In this document: one piece after another, positions 13,211-24,380 of the stretch | Position numbering within the stretch: position 1 is the stretch's first letter | How the letters are laid out: the number at the start of each line of letters is the position of its first letter | Assembly: GCF_024763615.1 (NCBI RefSeq) | Contig: NC_077222.1 | Span: forward strand, 63,798,001-63,862,000 | Origin: Phlebotomus papatasi | Taxonomy: Eukaryota; Arthropoda; Insecta; Diptera; Psychodidae | Length of the DNA stretch: 64,000 nt | Direction: 5' to 3' | Position numbers and translations under genes: made by a program | Notes under the pieces: model-generated | What the model saw: the letters and a program-made list of their open reading frames with translations, nothing else | Told to the model about the DNA's origin: nothing | The model's database searches: none

Positions 13211-15391
13211 TACTGTTTCACTAAAAGGAATGTAGTTTAGTTCTAAGAAGGTCTTCATTTTAGTTTTTATACTTAGGAAATGACCATTTGCACAATTACT
13301 TTGACGAACTTTAAATGAACCTGAATAAAGCTCGCCACCATATTAATTCTATCAATTATTTAGATGCTTTGAATATAATCCACTGTACATTTAGATTTGT
13401 TTTTACAACACAAAATCTTAAGAGATGAACAAAAACCTTATTAAAATAAATTTACTTCTTAGTGTATACAAAAGCCTGTGCCGAAAGCTTAAAATGTCTT
13501 TCAAATCATACCTTTGAAATGCAAGAATGAACTTCCAAGCAATAATAAAACAACCCTTTGATTGTGCAAAGCTGAGTTGGTAAAACAAAGAGTGGTTCGC
13601 TGACCCATATCTATATTGCTACGAGAATGGTGTTAAATATTGCAAAGCAATGCTCTTAAACGTATTAAATGAAAGTTTCTGGGCAAAGTTCTGTGGAAAT
13701 TAATCTTGCTGCACATTCCTCCTGGCATTTTTTCGCCTGAACACCCCCAACCGTTACCACATGCCCGACATTACATGATGCTAAAGTTCATTTTTCGCAC
13801 TAAATCCAGATAGAAGGTCCTCCAGTTGATGGTTACAATATCGCGCACGCCACCGGGCGTAGTACGTAGAAGGATGAAGAAGGGTGAGTAAGGGCCAGAA
13901 TGATGGATAGAAAGAGTTGGAGCCTCTCTCACTCTCTCTCTTCGGACACATACATAGTCGACTTTACACATACGACTGTACGTGATATGTGGTTTAGTCT
14001 ATATAAGTTTTCCTCCAATATATCTCCTATTATATGCAATAGACAGAGTGTATATGGAGTTTCCATGTGCAGTTCATATATTGATTCTCTGGTTTTCTCG
14101 TTCATTATTTAGACTGGTGCTGGATGGGGGCGGAGGATGGGGAGTTTGAGGGTATGACTATTGAATCCCTTTCTCTCTATGGATCCGTGCTGTTCACCAT
14201 AGATGAACCATATATTGCGAGTATTTTGTTCACATCGGATACCACCCCCATAGTCCTCACCCTTACACACCATCCGCAAACCACTGCCGTATTTGTCCTC
14301 CACTCAAACAAAACCCCAGCAACAGTGACTACTAAAGTAACCCAGAATTCACATTTCCCGTAAGTGTATTATATCAGAAGGATTATATGAATAAAATAAA
14401 TTGCAGTTCTAGTCAATCATGTCAATGACGATGATATCGTCATCACCGGCTGCATAATATACCATTTCTCTGCATTTATCCGCGGGGGTGGGTTTTCTAC
14501 CATCCTGCTATGCAAGTCCATTAGACTTGCTTTCACTACCAATACTACCACTAACCCATACATTCCATGCATATAAACTTCCACGCTGATGACTCATGAA
14601 AATAATTCAAATCCAATGGGAGAGAGCTTTTTCCAACCCCCAACCTGCCATCACATCTCACACAGTGACACAGCGGAGCCAGCATCATCCCAATCATCCC
14701 ACGAATCCCTTTTACCGCCTAACCTAAAACACTGACGATGGATGCAAAATTGCAGGAAATGCCTCTCCATACTCCATGAAGCTCCGTTTGCACATAAATA
14801 CCCAACCCTTCTACTTTTATTCCGCAACCGCTTTTCGTATTAGTCGAGCGAGGGTGGACGCAAAAAGTCAACAAATGGAGCGCCCACGGAACTGGAGGAC
14901 CAGAAAAAATCAATTGCCATAATTTTCAGTGATTAATTCATGAAAGATTGCGTAGCTGAAAATGACCTCATTTCCAAAAAAAGGCTAATATAGTACACTT
15001 CCACAGAGAAATGTATGATCAATTAATGGTTTTCTTTGTTGCGACAGCAGACTCTACTAATACAAGCTCTGATTTTGATACACAAACTACACAAAAGGCG
15101 CTTACTGGAATACTCTCTACTTAGTTCATTAGCCTCTCTCAATAAAAGCAGATGTTGATTCTCGATCTCTTATCCAAGAGTGGAGAGGATAGTATCAGAG
15201 AATTCACTTGAAACCTACTGAACTATAGCTGTAACAGAGGATTTTAAATTTATCTGTTAAGTATCATATTTCAGGAGGTGAGGGTGTCGGAATTTTTGCA
15301 CATGAACATTTTCTACAAGATTCTAAATGAATATAAACTGCATTCGAATTATGTGTATGTTTGTTTCACTTAGATATTGGATATAAACAAT
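13211..15391. other. Gene-free stretch with GC-richer middle
   Basis: The part from about 13700 to 14920 has more G+C than the surroundings, a CT-rich run (13922-13941) and a 7-bp-stem hairpin at 14426-14442 (TGACGAT/ATCGTCA). It could hold regulatory DNA, but I see no exon structure. Confidence 0.3.
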
Positions 15392-15393
15392 TA

Positions 15394-15625
15394 GGGTAAA
15401 GTGGTACAAATTGGACAGTGGTACAATTTGGACAGGGCTTTTTCTCTTGATAAATTTAGTACTTCATTTTTATTTGTATATTTTTAGTTCTTTAGTTTTA
15501 TAATTTGGTTCCTTGTGCTTAAAAACAAATTTTGCACTGTATTTATCAAGAAAAAAGCCATGTCCAACTTGTACAGGCGAATTGTCCAACTTGTAACACT
15601 AATTCCAAATTATATCACTTTACCC
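15394..15625. mobile_element. TA-flanked MITE with iterated GTACAAATTGGACAG
   Basis: A 232-bp element between TA at 15392-15393 and 15626-15627. The left end GGGTAAAGTGGTACAAATT contains two tandem copies of a GTGGTACAA(A/T)TTGGACAG motif. The right arm has the inverted equivalents (GTCCAACTTGTAC) and ends ATATCACTTTACCC. Repeated subterminal motifs of this kind often serve as transposase binding sites; here that is an inference. Confidence 0.8.
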
Positions 15626-16120
15626 TACATGGCAATAATTGTAGATAGATTTTATTCATCAGTAATGCTTATAAGAAGCAACACAAGAGAGATTGATGAG
15701 TTTGTTGCAGTTCTTCCTCTTTTTATGGCCACCGCCGTCTTAGCGTTAATGACCTACCTCCGGAGTGATAACGATTGAAAACTCCGAGACATTAAACATT
15801 CATAAAATTAATATACAATATTTTCAAAAGTTCTGTGAGCCATACCCTTGTACAAAATTATTAACTACCTGTCTCCTAGAAAAAAAATTAGGATCTTAAA
15901 GAATCTTAGAAGATCAATAAACTGAGTTGTTTATTGAGAATTGATTCATTCTTGTATTTAGTTACACATATTTGCTTGGTTTAAACTTCAAACCTAGTAG
16001 CGCTAATTATAAAAAGCATTTTAAAAGAAACGAGCTTTTAATAACAAATATCATAAACCAAAAAGATATAAGGGATACCAACAAATCCCATAATTATATA
16101 ATGATTCATTCACAATTGTA

Positions 16121-16480
16121 GGGGACAGCGCACTACCTTTGGACGGTTGAAGCTTCAGACAACTCAATTTTTGCCTATGTTTTTAATTGATTTGACCCAT
16201 GTCTCTTTTCAGTAAATTTGAAGCATTGACTGAACCGGATTTGAAAATGCGATATTATAATGTCAAAAGCACAATAACTTTTGTTTAGTAAACATAAACA
16301 TATTTCTGACATTTCAATGAGAGTGAGTGAGATCTAGATCTAGTCATCTCACTCATTCTCATTGGAAATTTTGAAAACATGTTTACAAACAAAAATTATT
16401 GTACGCTGGACATAATACTAATTTTATTGAGCAATATTTTTATTGGACGCTTATTTGCTTTTGCCTATAAGTAGTGCGCC
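16121..16480. mobile_element. Composite element containing palindrome copy A
   Basis: GCGCACTAC at 16128-16136 is matched by GTAGTGCGC at 16471-16479. A palindrome of the GCGCACAATAAC family sits inside. A TA precedes the left end, but a right-hand duplication is not clear. The right interior (16400-16465) reappears inverted at 27583-27645, next to another copy of the same palindrome, so the two were copied as a unit. Confidence 0.45.
16269..16406. repeat. GCACAATAAC palindrome, copy A
   Basis: Nearly self-complementary along its length. The arms start CACAATAACTTTTGTTTAGT and end in AAAAATTATTGTAC. The centre holds GAGTGAGTGAGATCTAGATC with its complement. The same family occurs at 20551, 20709, four times at 23781-24380, and at 27631, 56384 and 56590. 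Confidence 0.75.
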
Positions 16481-16604
16481 ACACATACAAGGCCAGTCTT
16501 TTACACCTACAAAAAATCGTAAACCTTTGCACTTTTTTCACAAACTTTGTTAGTAACATTTTTTAGTTCTGAGTTAGAACGTTTTTAGTTCTTTTACAAA
16601 CATA

Positions 16605-16845
16605 TTTTAAAAAATTGTTCGTAGATGTTTGTAAATTCTCACTGAGGTATTAAAAATGCTCGTAAATCGTATAACCTACAAAAAAGTTCGTAAAAGTTTG
16701 TACTTTTTTTTTTATAAATATTATTATTAATATGATCATTTAACGAGCGTTTTTAGATCTTTCGTAAATGTTCATTAGAGCAAAAAACAATGTCTGAAAA
16801 ATTTTGTCATTTGTTTGAAAAGTTTTGTTAGGCAAACAAAAATGT
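16605..16845. mobile_element. Diverged arm of the TTCGTAAA foldback family
   Basis: This aligns with the left arm of the foldback element at 39628-40121: GCTCGTAAATCGTATAACC, then TTCGTAAAAGTTTGTACTTT, then TGATCATTT and TTTTGTCATTTGTT in the same order. A loosely similar stretch upstream (16495-16600) may be the opposite arm. Confidence 0.55.
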
Positions 16846-16916
16846 AAGAATGTCGATCGAAACGAGTGACAGACAGTTCAAGGTTTATTGTTCTTGAAAA
16901 TGAAAATCAGATTTAA

Positions 16917-17065
16917 TATATCGTCGGTTGGATCAGCAACTGTGCTAACCGCATCTGCTTTGTGTCTGCATTAATTGCAAACGCCGCGCAGTGATGCGTT
17001 GCTTAAAACGAATGCTGACACAAAGCAAATGCAGTTAGCACAGTTGCTGAGGCAACCTACGATAT
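16917..17065. mobile_element. Foldback element, ATATCGTCGGTTGG ends, tandem copy 1
   Basis: A palindrome of about 149 bp. TCAGCAACTGTGCTAACCGC near the left end is mirrored by GCAGTTAGCACAGTTGCTGA on the right. It abuts a second copy, sharing the ATAT between them. Confidence 0.75.
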
Positions 17066-17202
17066 ATCGTCGGTCAGCAACTGTGCTAACTGCATTTTGT
17101 ATCTGCATTTGTTACAAACTCTAAGCAGCGATCCGTCGTCTACGACGAATGCATACACAAAGCAAACGCAGTTAGCACAGTTGCTGATTCAACCGACGAT
17201 AT
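17063..17202. mobile_element. Foldback element, tandem copy 2
   Basis: Second palindrome in direct contact with the first. It has the same arms and a slightly different loop (CATTTGTTACAAACTC region), and ends CAACCGACGATAT. A third, more diverged copy is at 47704-47839. Confidence 0.75.
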
Positions 17203-17204
17203 TT

Positions 17205-19254
17205 AGGTTAACTCTCTAGTAGTTAGGTCTTATTCTCCTTTAAATGTGAGGAATCTTGAGAAGACTCTAAACGACTTGAATTCTTAAAAAAAGAAGTGAG
17301 AAAGAAACCAACCTTAAATCCACTTAGCGACATTTTATTCATAAAAATCTCATTAATATTAATTCAATTCCTAAGTAAATACACCACACCGGTAGGATAA
17401 GCAATTTTGTAGACTTTCTCAGAGTGTATGTGTGCGTTATGATAAAACGTGATTACCTTCGCTTTTCATTGAAATCGCGACGCTACCCCCTGAACCACAG
17501 AAGCCACATTATACAACTTGAGAAACCACCCACGCGTTTGTATAAATATGAATTTATATATCGTCAATGTTGCCGTCACTTTAGGGAGATTCTCGTCCCA
17601 CAAAGTTCCAAAAAACTGGCAAAATTACAAACACAATAATATACAAATAAAGACGTCATATGAATAAAAAGACGTACAAAAAAATTATATATAAAAAGCA
17701 CCTCTTTTTTTTTAAAAGTGGAAGTGTAGCAAGTGACTAAGATGGAAAGAAAAGAGCGTAAAATAAAATAAAGAAGACAAAATGCTCTCTTTGCATAATT
17801 TTTTCACTTCGGTTGTTTTTTTTTTTGGATACAGGCCCGCCACTTGAAATTGTGAATGGATGGAGTATTTTCATAGCATAAGCATTTAAAATACATGTGC
17901 AGAAAATACATTTCACTCTCAACACACTCTGGACCTGAATTATTTATAAAATATTTCCAGTTTGGCACAATTGAATTGAGAATTGGTGCACATCTCTCGA
18001 GAGGGCCGTCGAAGTTCCGTCATTGCCGACACTGTGAGCCTAACCCCATTATATGCCCACCCATCCCTAACTTTGGTCTTGTTTAGTATGTAAGACTTTT
18101 CAGGCGCAGACGTTCGCCTTCTGGGGTTTTACTAATACCACCCCGCTCCCCAACCTAACATCATGTGGAGGCATAAAGGGGTTCAATGAACAATATAGAA
18201 TACCATTTTCAACAATCACAATTCGCTCGGCTACGAGAATGCCCCAGAATTACATTTGAAGCCATGTTATTTCCTCAGTTGGGAAATTAAACCGAGGAAA
18301 GGCCCACTCTTGTACCAACTGCAAGAGAACTGAATCAAAATGTGTGTTTGTGTACTTAGCACTGGTCAACGTAATCATTAATTGCCGGTCATTTGAATGA
18401 CCGGTCAACACGCACCCTTCTGAATCCTGAACTGAAACCCACGCGAAGAGTTTTGGGTGGAAAGGCTGACCCCAACCCATTCTCCCTGTGTGACCTTTCT
18501 CGTCTGATTTACTAGACAATTCACATGCAAAATAGTTCATCTCAGTCCTACACGTTACAGTATTTGATTTTGGCATATAAAGTTAGAACAAACACAGTTC
18601 AAGGCAATGTGTGACTATAAATTAAGGTTCTTGATAACCAATCTAAATAAATTTATGCATTTCACTCCATCATCTTTCTTTGGAGTCCATTTTGCAAACT
18701 TGTTGCACATTTTAATAACTCTTCCCCCCTTTTTTTCTACTCTTTCCTTTATCCATCCATGCTACTGGTTATTCATGTGACTCTACACAGTGAATTGCTG
18801 GAACATGTGAACATAATGTTACGAGTCACACACTTCAAATTTCACATTTAAAATTCAAAACTAATCCTCAGTTTTATTTTTATTCCCTCGAAAGATAAGT
18901 AGAACCAAAACAAATGCAGTTGCACAAAGGTACCAATGAAGATAATAACGGATAGACCACCAATATGGATTGAATGTGCAATGGGACACAACACCCTCTA
19001 AACATTGCTTATTGAGAGGCTCTCAACCGAGCCTAATGATTGAGAAACGTGATAGATACAAATTGAGCTCATTACACATGACCAATTTAATACCTAGAGC
19101 CCAATTTTGACCATACAATTAAAATGAGTAATCCAAGTAACTTAAGGTCGGTGGCGTTTAATAATTATAACAGTATGCAACAACTAAAATAATTAAACTA
19201 CGTGCACTTGCACTATCATTTAATACTTTGAGAACGAGTAGATTATTTATCATA
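17205..19254. other. No convincing gene
   Basis: A minus-strand ORF of 108 codons at 18250-18576 is the longest here. It shows no domain, signal peptide or splice context, so I do not call it a gene. The part 17900-18550 is moderately GC-richer. Confidence 0.3.
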
Positions 19255-19256
19255 TA

Positions 19257-19473
19257 CAGTAGACTCTCTCTCAATTGGGCATTTGGGGCGAAATGTCATC
19301 CGGTTTATCGATAGATTTGGGCGTCAAAGCCTTTGTAAATTCCACAAAAAACGCTCAATTATAAAGGATCACGATAAAATAGGAAGAACTACAGCGAATT
19401 TGAGCTAATTATTCATAATTAAACGTGAAAATTGTCAACAAAATTTTTCGCCCGATTGAGTGAGAGTCTACTG
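19257..19473. mobile_element. TA-flanked MITE, CAGTAGACTCTC family, copy 1
   Basis: A 217-bp element between TA at 19255-19256 and 19474-19475. Inverted ends CAGTAGACTCTCTCTCAATT and AATTGAGTGAGAGTCTACTG-type (right end CGATTGAGTGAGAGTCTACTG minus its first base). A related, longer copy is at 55212-55543. Such CAG-ended TA elements are typical of pogo/Tigger-type non-autonomous transposons. Confidence 0.85.
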
Positions 19474-19669
19474 TATTTCTAAAGTCAAGAAACTAATGAA
19501 CAGTAAAAAAAATTTTGTGTTTATTAATCAGATTTAATTTTACTGCTGAAGCAGTACAATCAACGCGTGATGTCACGCTGTTTGTCTTTATGTCTGTCTA
19601 TTTGACCGTTTAATCGGTCTGTCTATCTGTTCCATCTGTCCGTATGATCCTTCCGACTGCTGGCAGCTC

Positions 19670-19886
19670 CAGAGATGAAACTCTAAGACCTTCTTCAGAC
19701 TAGAGGTTTAGCCTAGTTTCCGAAGGTTTCGAAGACCTAAATAGCAGACAATTTAATTTGTTCTTCTGATTCAAATAAATTAATTCCCCTTAATAGTTTA
19801 TTTATGAGTCAAAATTTTCCAAAAAATTTCGACAGATAAGAATCTAGAAAAGTTAAGCCTTAGGTCTGAAGCCCGGATAACAGACC
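19670..19886 (+). repeat. Dispersed repeat with CTTCAGAC inverted ends, copy 1
   Basis: TTCTTCAGACTAGAGGTTTAG near 19691 is roughly mirrored by CTTAGGTCTGAAGCC at 19859-19873. The interior motif GAGTCAAAATTTTCCAAAAA recurs at about 36150 in another copy, and a third copy lies in reverse at 62490-62700. The class is unknown. Confidence 0.5.
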
Positions 19887-19905
19887 AGATCAGTTAGGAT
19901 CTTCA

Positions 19906-20159
19906 TGAGCATGTCACATATAAGATTAATATTAAGATTAATACTTTCAGAACTGTAAGAATGACAAAAAAAAGATAGCAAGTGTTTTATGTTGCTTCTC
20001 TCTTGCGTTTCGTACGAAAACTGACCGAATCACAGTTGGAACTCATGAAAAATTGCGCTAATTGCCTGTAATACGATTCAGAAAGCAATTCAGAAAGCTA
20101 TACACCTCTCTTTCCGTTTTTTCTTACTCTTAGAATTAATCTTATATGTGATAGCACGG
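19906..20159. mobile_element. Deletion derivative of the Harbinger-like element
   Basis: A 254-bp copy flanked by TCA at 19903-19905 and 20160-20162. It shares with 1258-1838 the left 130 bp (CATGTCACATATAAGATTAA, GCAAGTGTTTTAT, CTGACCGAATCACAGTTGG) and the right end (AATTAATCTTATATGTGA), but lacks most of the ORF-bearing middle. Confidence 0.7.
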
Positions 20160-20550
20160 TCAGGGGACTCCCCATTAGGCTAGGATGACGTTTGGCTTCA
20201 ATAGAAAGGCCTTGAAATTTCGGATAGTCTGAATCGGTCTCAATCAGTTATAAACCGATAACTAATTTTTATTAATTTCTACTCCTAAACTCTTTTGGAA
20301 AACCTTTGAATGATTTATAAATCGGTACAAATCGATTGTGAAAGATTTTTCTCATGTATTGGAAAGCTAAAGGTCCTTTTCATTCTGTGTGAGTTCCAGC
20401 ATTTTGTTAAATATTGGACACTTAGCCTGAGCTACCCCTTTTGAAAACGTGTTACTTCACTGTGTTTAACCTTGAATCAAAGAAATTGAGATAAAGTAAA
20501 CGAAGAGAAAACAATCGCCAGTAGGGGAATCCAGGGCAAAATTATGCCCA

Positions 20551-20693
20551 GCGCACTCTAACTTTTGTTTGTAAACATGTTTTCGAAATTTTCTATGAGA
20601 GTGAATGAAATGGATGAAATGTAGATCTATTTATCTCGTTCCCTCTCACAGTCAATTTTGAAAACATATTTATAAACAAAAGTTATTGTGCGC
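20551..20693. repeat. GCACAATAAC palindrome, copy B
   Basis: The arms GCGCACTCTAACTTTTGTTT and AACAAAAGTTATTGTGCGC mirror each other around a GAGTGAATGAAATGG/TTCCCTCTC centre. It stands next to copy C with a short spacer. Confidence 0.75.
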
Positions 20694-20708
20694 TGGTCAT
20701 TATGTAAA

Positions 20709-20846
20709 ACGCACAATAACCTTTGTTTAGTAAACATATTTTTGATATTTCAATGAGAGTGATTGAGTGAGATCTAGACCTAGTCATCTCGCTCATTCTC
20801 ATGGGAAATTTTGAAAACATGTTCATAAACAAAGGTTACTGTGCGT
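20709..20846. repeat. GCACAATAAC palindrome, copy C
   Basis: The arms ACGCACAATAACCTTTGTTT and AACAAAGGTTACTGTGCGT mirror each other. The centre has GAGTGAGATCTAGACC and its near complement. The CC/GG change is present on both arms, so arm symmetry seems to have been maintained after divergence from other copies. Confidence 0.75.
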
Positions 20847-20856
20847 TGGTCTCCCT

Positions 20857-20894
20857 GGGGTGTTACAGTTCTCTAAGGAGAACTGTAACACCCC
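20857..20894. repeat. Perfect 17-bp-stem hairpin
   Basis: GGGGTGTTACAGTTCTC, a TAAG loop, then GAGAACTGTAACACCCC: 17 of 17 pairs. It lies between palindrome copy C and the right end of the composite element. It may be the fused ends of a deleted element. Confidence 0.8.
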
Positions 20895-20930
20895 ACTATC
20901 TAATACTATACGTGGATAATTCTGCCCCTA

Positions 20931-23780
20931 TGTAGGTGTGTATAATATAAAATATATATGAGACACATGTTTTTGTCTTAAAGTGCAGTATACCAAGTAA
21001 TTATTTAAATTAAATTGCTTAAATCTCCTGTTATACAAAATAATTCGATTGTTATCAAAATTTCGCCTAAATCAAAAATCACACATAATTTTTGGGTAAT
21101 ATTTTGGTTTTGAAATTTTGAAAAATAATACATCTGGTTTATTGTATACATAGGATTTTGGTAATGCTATTGCGGTGAAATATTGACATGATTTTGTAGA
21201 ACTAGCAGTACCAATAAAATCATCCAGGAAAATAAAATGCACACCGCCAGAGTCGTAAATTGTGTTTGAACTCAATTAAATTGAAATCAAAATGGTTAAA
21301 ATTAATGATATTTGAAAATATTCCCGGTGATTTCATTGCAATAAAATTCATTTTGGGAAATTAAAATTAGATATACACTAAATTCTACAATTCAATTTAT
21401 TGCAACATTGCACCAACAATCAATTAAGTATATCAGAACTACATACTTGGTACCTTATATGTGTGCGCTGGTGATAAATTTGTTAAATGAGAAATGAATT
21501 GCACTTGGTAATACAAATCATTTACTATGCCGAATTAATTTATTGCTATTGGGTTGTATAATCTTATGAAACAGACGCTAAAATTAGTCTATTGAGCATA
21601 TCTAATTGGTAATGAGGATCAAATATTTTTCCAGCTGCCCACACAAGTTTTTCTCAAGAAAATTATTCAGTGTCACCCAAAAAAAGCTTCTCGAAAATTT
21701 TTCCCAGAGGAAAACTTCTCACTGAGACATATTGAGCAAGTCGAAAAACTCTGTTTCACGAAAAAAATAAAATTGATAGATTTCTCTTGAATAATAAAGT
21801 GAGTTTTAAAATTTTCTTGATATATTTTCTTGATTTTATCAAAAAGCTCTGAGAAAAAGTTTATAAACCGAAAAACTATTCAGTTGTGACATGATTGATT
21901 TACTAACCCATATCAAAAGTGATTATTTTATTGTTGCTTTCCTCACCCATAAATTGTTAATATTTGCGTATCCAAAAGTATACACATATAATGTACTTGG
22001 ATACCCATTAAGTTGATTCAAGAAGGTGGACCAGAGAGACGAGACTCCTGTAACATTAGGACATATTTGTGGAATTTGTTTTCGATCTCCTAAAAAAATA
22101 ATTTCTTCAATGGCATAATTTTACGTACTTAAGGGTCAATTATAAGGCCAAACTTAGCTGTTTTTCGCGATTTTTTTTTGAGGAGAAGGAAACTACCAAG
22201 ACTCTTGACATTTTTGGTATATGTTTATACATATTTAGAGTACATAAATTTTTTTTTCGAGAAAAATATTACAAAATAGTCCAATGGAGCACTTCGTCAA
22301 AGTACTCCATTATTTGCAGGAAATCTGCAGCTCGTAATTTTTGTCTGAGAAACAAAATCTAAAAAAATCAATTTTAATTAGTGTATTTCATAGTTAAACT
22401 AAGATAACCCGAAGAAAATCCTGAAATCGGAACTTTTTTTCAAGTTTTCTTTTTTTAAATATGCATTTTTGGTATAAAATTTTGACTTTCACATGGTGTA
22501 AAAAAATGAAGAATAGGTTTTCAACAATTCTTTTAGTTCAACTAGAAGAGAATAAGCATTTATTCATTTCATTCGGTTAATAAGTTTTTTTAATCTTTCC
22601 CGCAAATTCGACAAAATTTTAAGAATGACAATTGGAGAAAACCTGCCTCAAAGTCTTGGATGTGCGCTCGAGCGCATGCAAATCTACTCGGCGCTCATTT
22701 GCTTTCGGCTCTGTATCTTCGAAAATACTTCGAATGAGTTTCTGAAATATATATGGTACATTCTTAGATAGTTTATCTATTGAAGGCAAGTCAAGATGGG
22801 AGTTCGGTCTATTTATCTATTTTTCAATATTTATTCTCCTCAGCCAACGTTTTGATCCTGGATGGGATCTTATTCAGAGCATCAAAAATCTGGGAGACCA
22901 ATTCAAACAATTATTGGGAGCACTACTTTCTATCAATTCCTCCTTCCACACTTCCTCATCCATCACCAATGGAAGACTGAACATCGATTTAAACAATAAA
23001 AAAATAAAAAGCACTTTTGATTTTTTAATTGACACTCCCCCTTAATAAAATTTATAATTTAAATCATATTAAAAATGAATGCAAGCTAAGGAAAAAGGAT
23101 TCATTAATCCGTTTTTTGTTGTTTATTTAATACTTTTTATCTACTTTTTGTGTTCTTAACGTTTTTTTCTAATTTAATGGAACTATACGTAAGACAGTAG
23201 ATCCATTAAAATTTCATTTAAAAATTATATAACTTCACAAATCAGCTTTTTTCGAGTTAAAAAAAAAAGAGAAATGTTAAAGGTGGAACTTCGACTTCTC
23301 ATTTCGAAATTTATTCTAGCAATTAATTAAATTGCTTGGAAGATCTAGGAGTTAAATTATGAGAAATTTAAGCATATTTCATACAATCTAAAGATAATAG
23401 TCTTATTGATTGGTACCGGAAGTAATATATAAAAATTATTAATAATTTAGAATTAAGTAGTCAAATTCAATGAACCAAGTTTTAAGTTCAGGATTAGTGA
23501 CGAGTTTTTTAAAGTTCGAATTCCGTGTAGGTCAGCAACAATTTTTCCGTTATTAAAGCTGTTTGAATTGCATCCAGTAATCTTCACTGTGGTTGATTCC
23601 ACAGGACATGGGACTGACAATTCCATATCTCTTTAAAATTTAAACAAGAACACACGTCAATATCTCGCTTGCAAGGTTTAGCCTTTCATCCTATGGGCAT
23701 TTGCTACCAATCCTACCAATATTGTTTTTTAATACATAAAAAAATCTAGATAAACACAATTTCAAATAAAATGAGGATTA
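20931..23780. other. Long AT-rich gene-free stretch
   Basis: No gene is supported. A 14-bp palindrome TGCGCTCGAGCGCA at 22663-22676 overlaps an octamer-like ATGCAAAT at 22676-22683; this is an isolated motif of unknown meaning. Confidence 0.35.
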
Positions 23781-23926
23781 TGCCCAACGCACAATAACTT
23801 TTGTTTGTAAACATGTTTTCAAGATTTCCTATGAGAGTGAGCAAGATGACTAGATTTAGATCTCACTCACTCTCATTGAAATGTCAACAATATGTTTGCA
23901 AAACAAAAGTTATTGTGCGTTGGGCA
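23781..23926. repeat. Palindrome array, unit D
   Basis: First of four successive palindromes. It starts TGCCCAACGCACAATAACTT and ends AAGTTATTGTGCGTTGGGCA, which is its exact inverse over 20 bases. The centre is GAGCAAGATGACTAGATT with a partly complementary continuation. Confidence 0.85.
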
Positions 23927-23930
23927 TTAT

Positions 23931-24075
23931 GCACAGCGCACAATAACTTTTGTTTTCTAAACATATTTTTGACATTTCAATGAGAGTGAGTGAGATGTAG
24001 ATCTAGTCATTTCGCTCACTCTCACAGTCAGTTTTGAAAACATATTTAAAAACAAAAGTTATTATGCCTTGGGCA
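23931..24075. repeat. Palindrome array, unit E
   Basis: Follows unit D after the 4-base spacer TTAT. The arms GCACAGCGCACAATAACTTT and AAAGTTATTATGCCTTGGGC are imperfectly inverted. The inner GAGAGTGAGTGAGATG faces CTCACTCTCAC. Confidence 0.8.
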
Positions 24076-24079
24076 TTAT

Positions 24080-24224
24080 GCTCAGCGCACAATAATTATT
24101 GTTCATAAACATGTTTTCAAAATTTCCTATAAGAGTGAGCAAGATGACTAGATCTACGTTTCATTCACTCTCACTGAAAAGTCAAAAACATCTTTACAAA
24201 ACAAAATTTATTGTGTGTTGGGCA
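24080..24224. repeat. Palindrome array, unit F
   Basis: Third unit, again 145 bp, joined to the previous one by a short TTAT spacer. The arms GCTCAGCGCACAATAATTAT and AAATTTATTGTGTGTTGGGC are diverged but clearly inverted. Confidence 0.75.
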
Positions 24225-24228
24225 TTAG

Positions 24229-24380
24229 GCATAACGCACAATATCTTTTGTTTTGTAAACATGTTTTCAAAATTTCCTATGAGAGTGAGCGAGATCTCTT
24301 TCTTTAGATTTAGATCTCTTTCTCTCTCACTAAAATAGTAAAAACATATTTACAAAAGAAATGTTATTGTGCGCTGGGCA
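24229..24380. repeat. Palindrome array, unit G
   Basis: Fourth and last unit, slightly longer (about 152 bp) because of an expanded TCTCTTTCTTTAGATTTAGA centre. It ends TTATTGTGCGCTGGGCA. The array stops here. Confidence 0.75.

Larger units (their letters stand above)
20524..20928. mobile_element. Composite TA-flanked element holding two palindromes
   Basis: TA lies at 20522-20523 and 20929-20930. The left GGGGAATCCAGGGCAAAATTAT corresponds imperfectly to the right ATAATTCTGCCCC. It contains palindrome copies B and C and a perfect hairpin at 20857-20894. The short outer match makes the boundaries less certain than for other elements. Confidence 0.4.

Noticed and set aside
16917..17202. Possible CRISPR-like spaced repeats
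   Set aside because: The repeats are inverted arms of two abutting foldback elements, not short direct repeats with unique spacers, and the DNA is eukaryotic in character.
18250..18576. 108-codon minus-strand ORF
   Set aside because: It lies in a moderately GC-richer block where stops are rarer. No recognisable motif and no exon borders.
22663..22683. Palindrome plus octamer-like ATGCAAAT as a regulatory site
   Set aside because: Motifs of this length are expected by chance in 64 kb, and no other regulatory context is visible.
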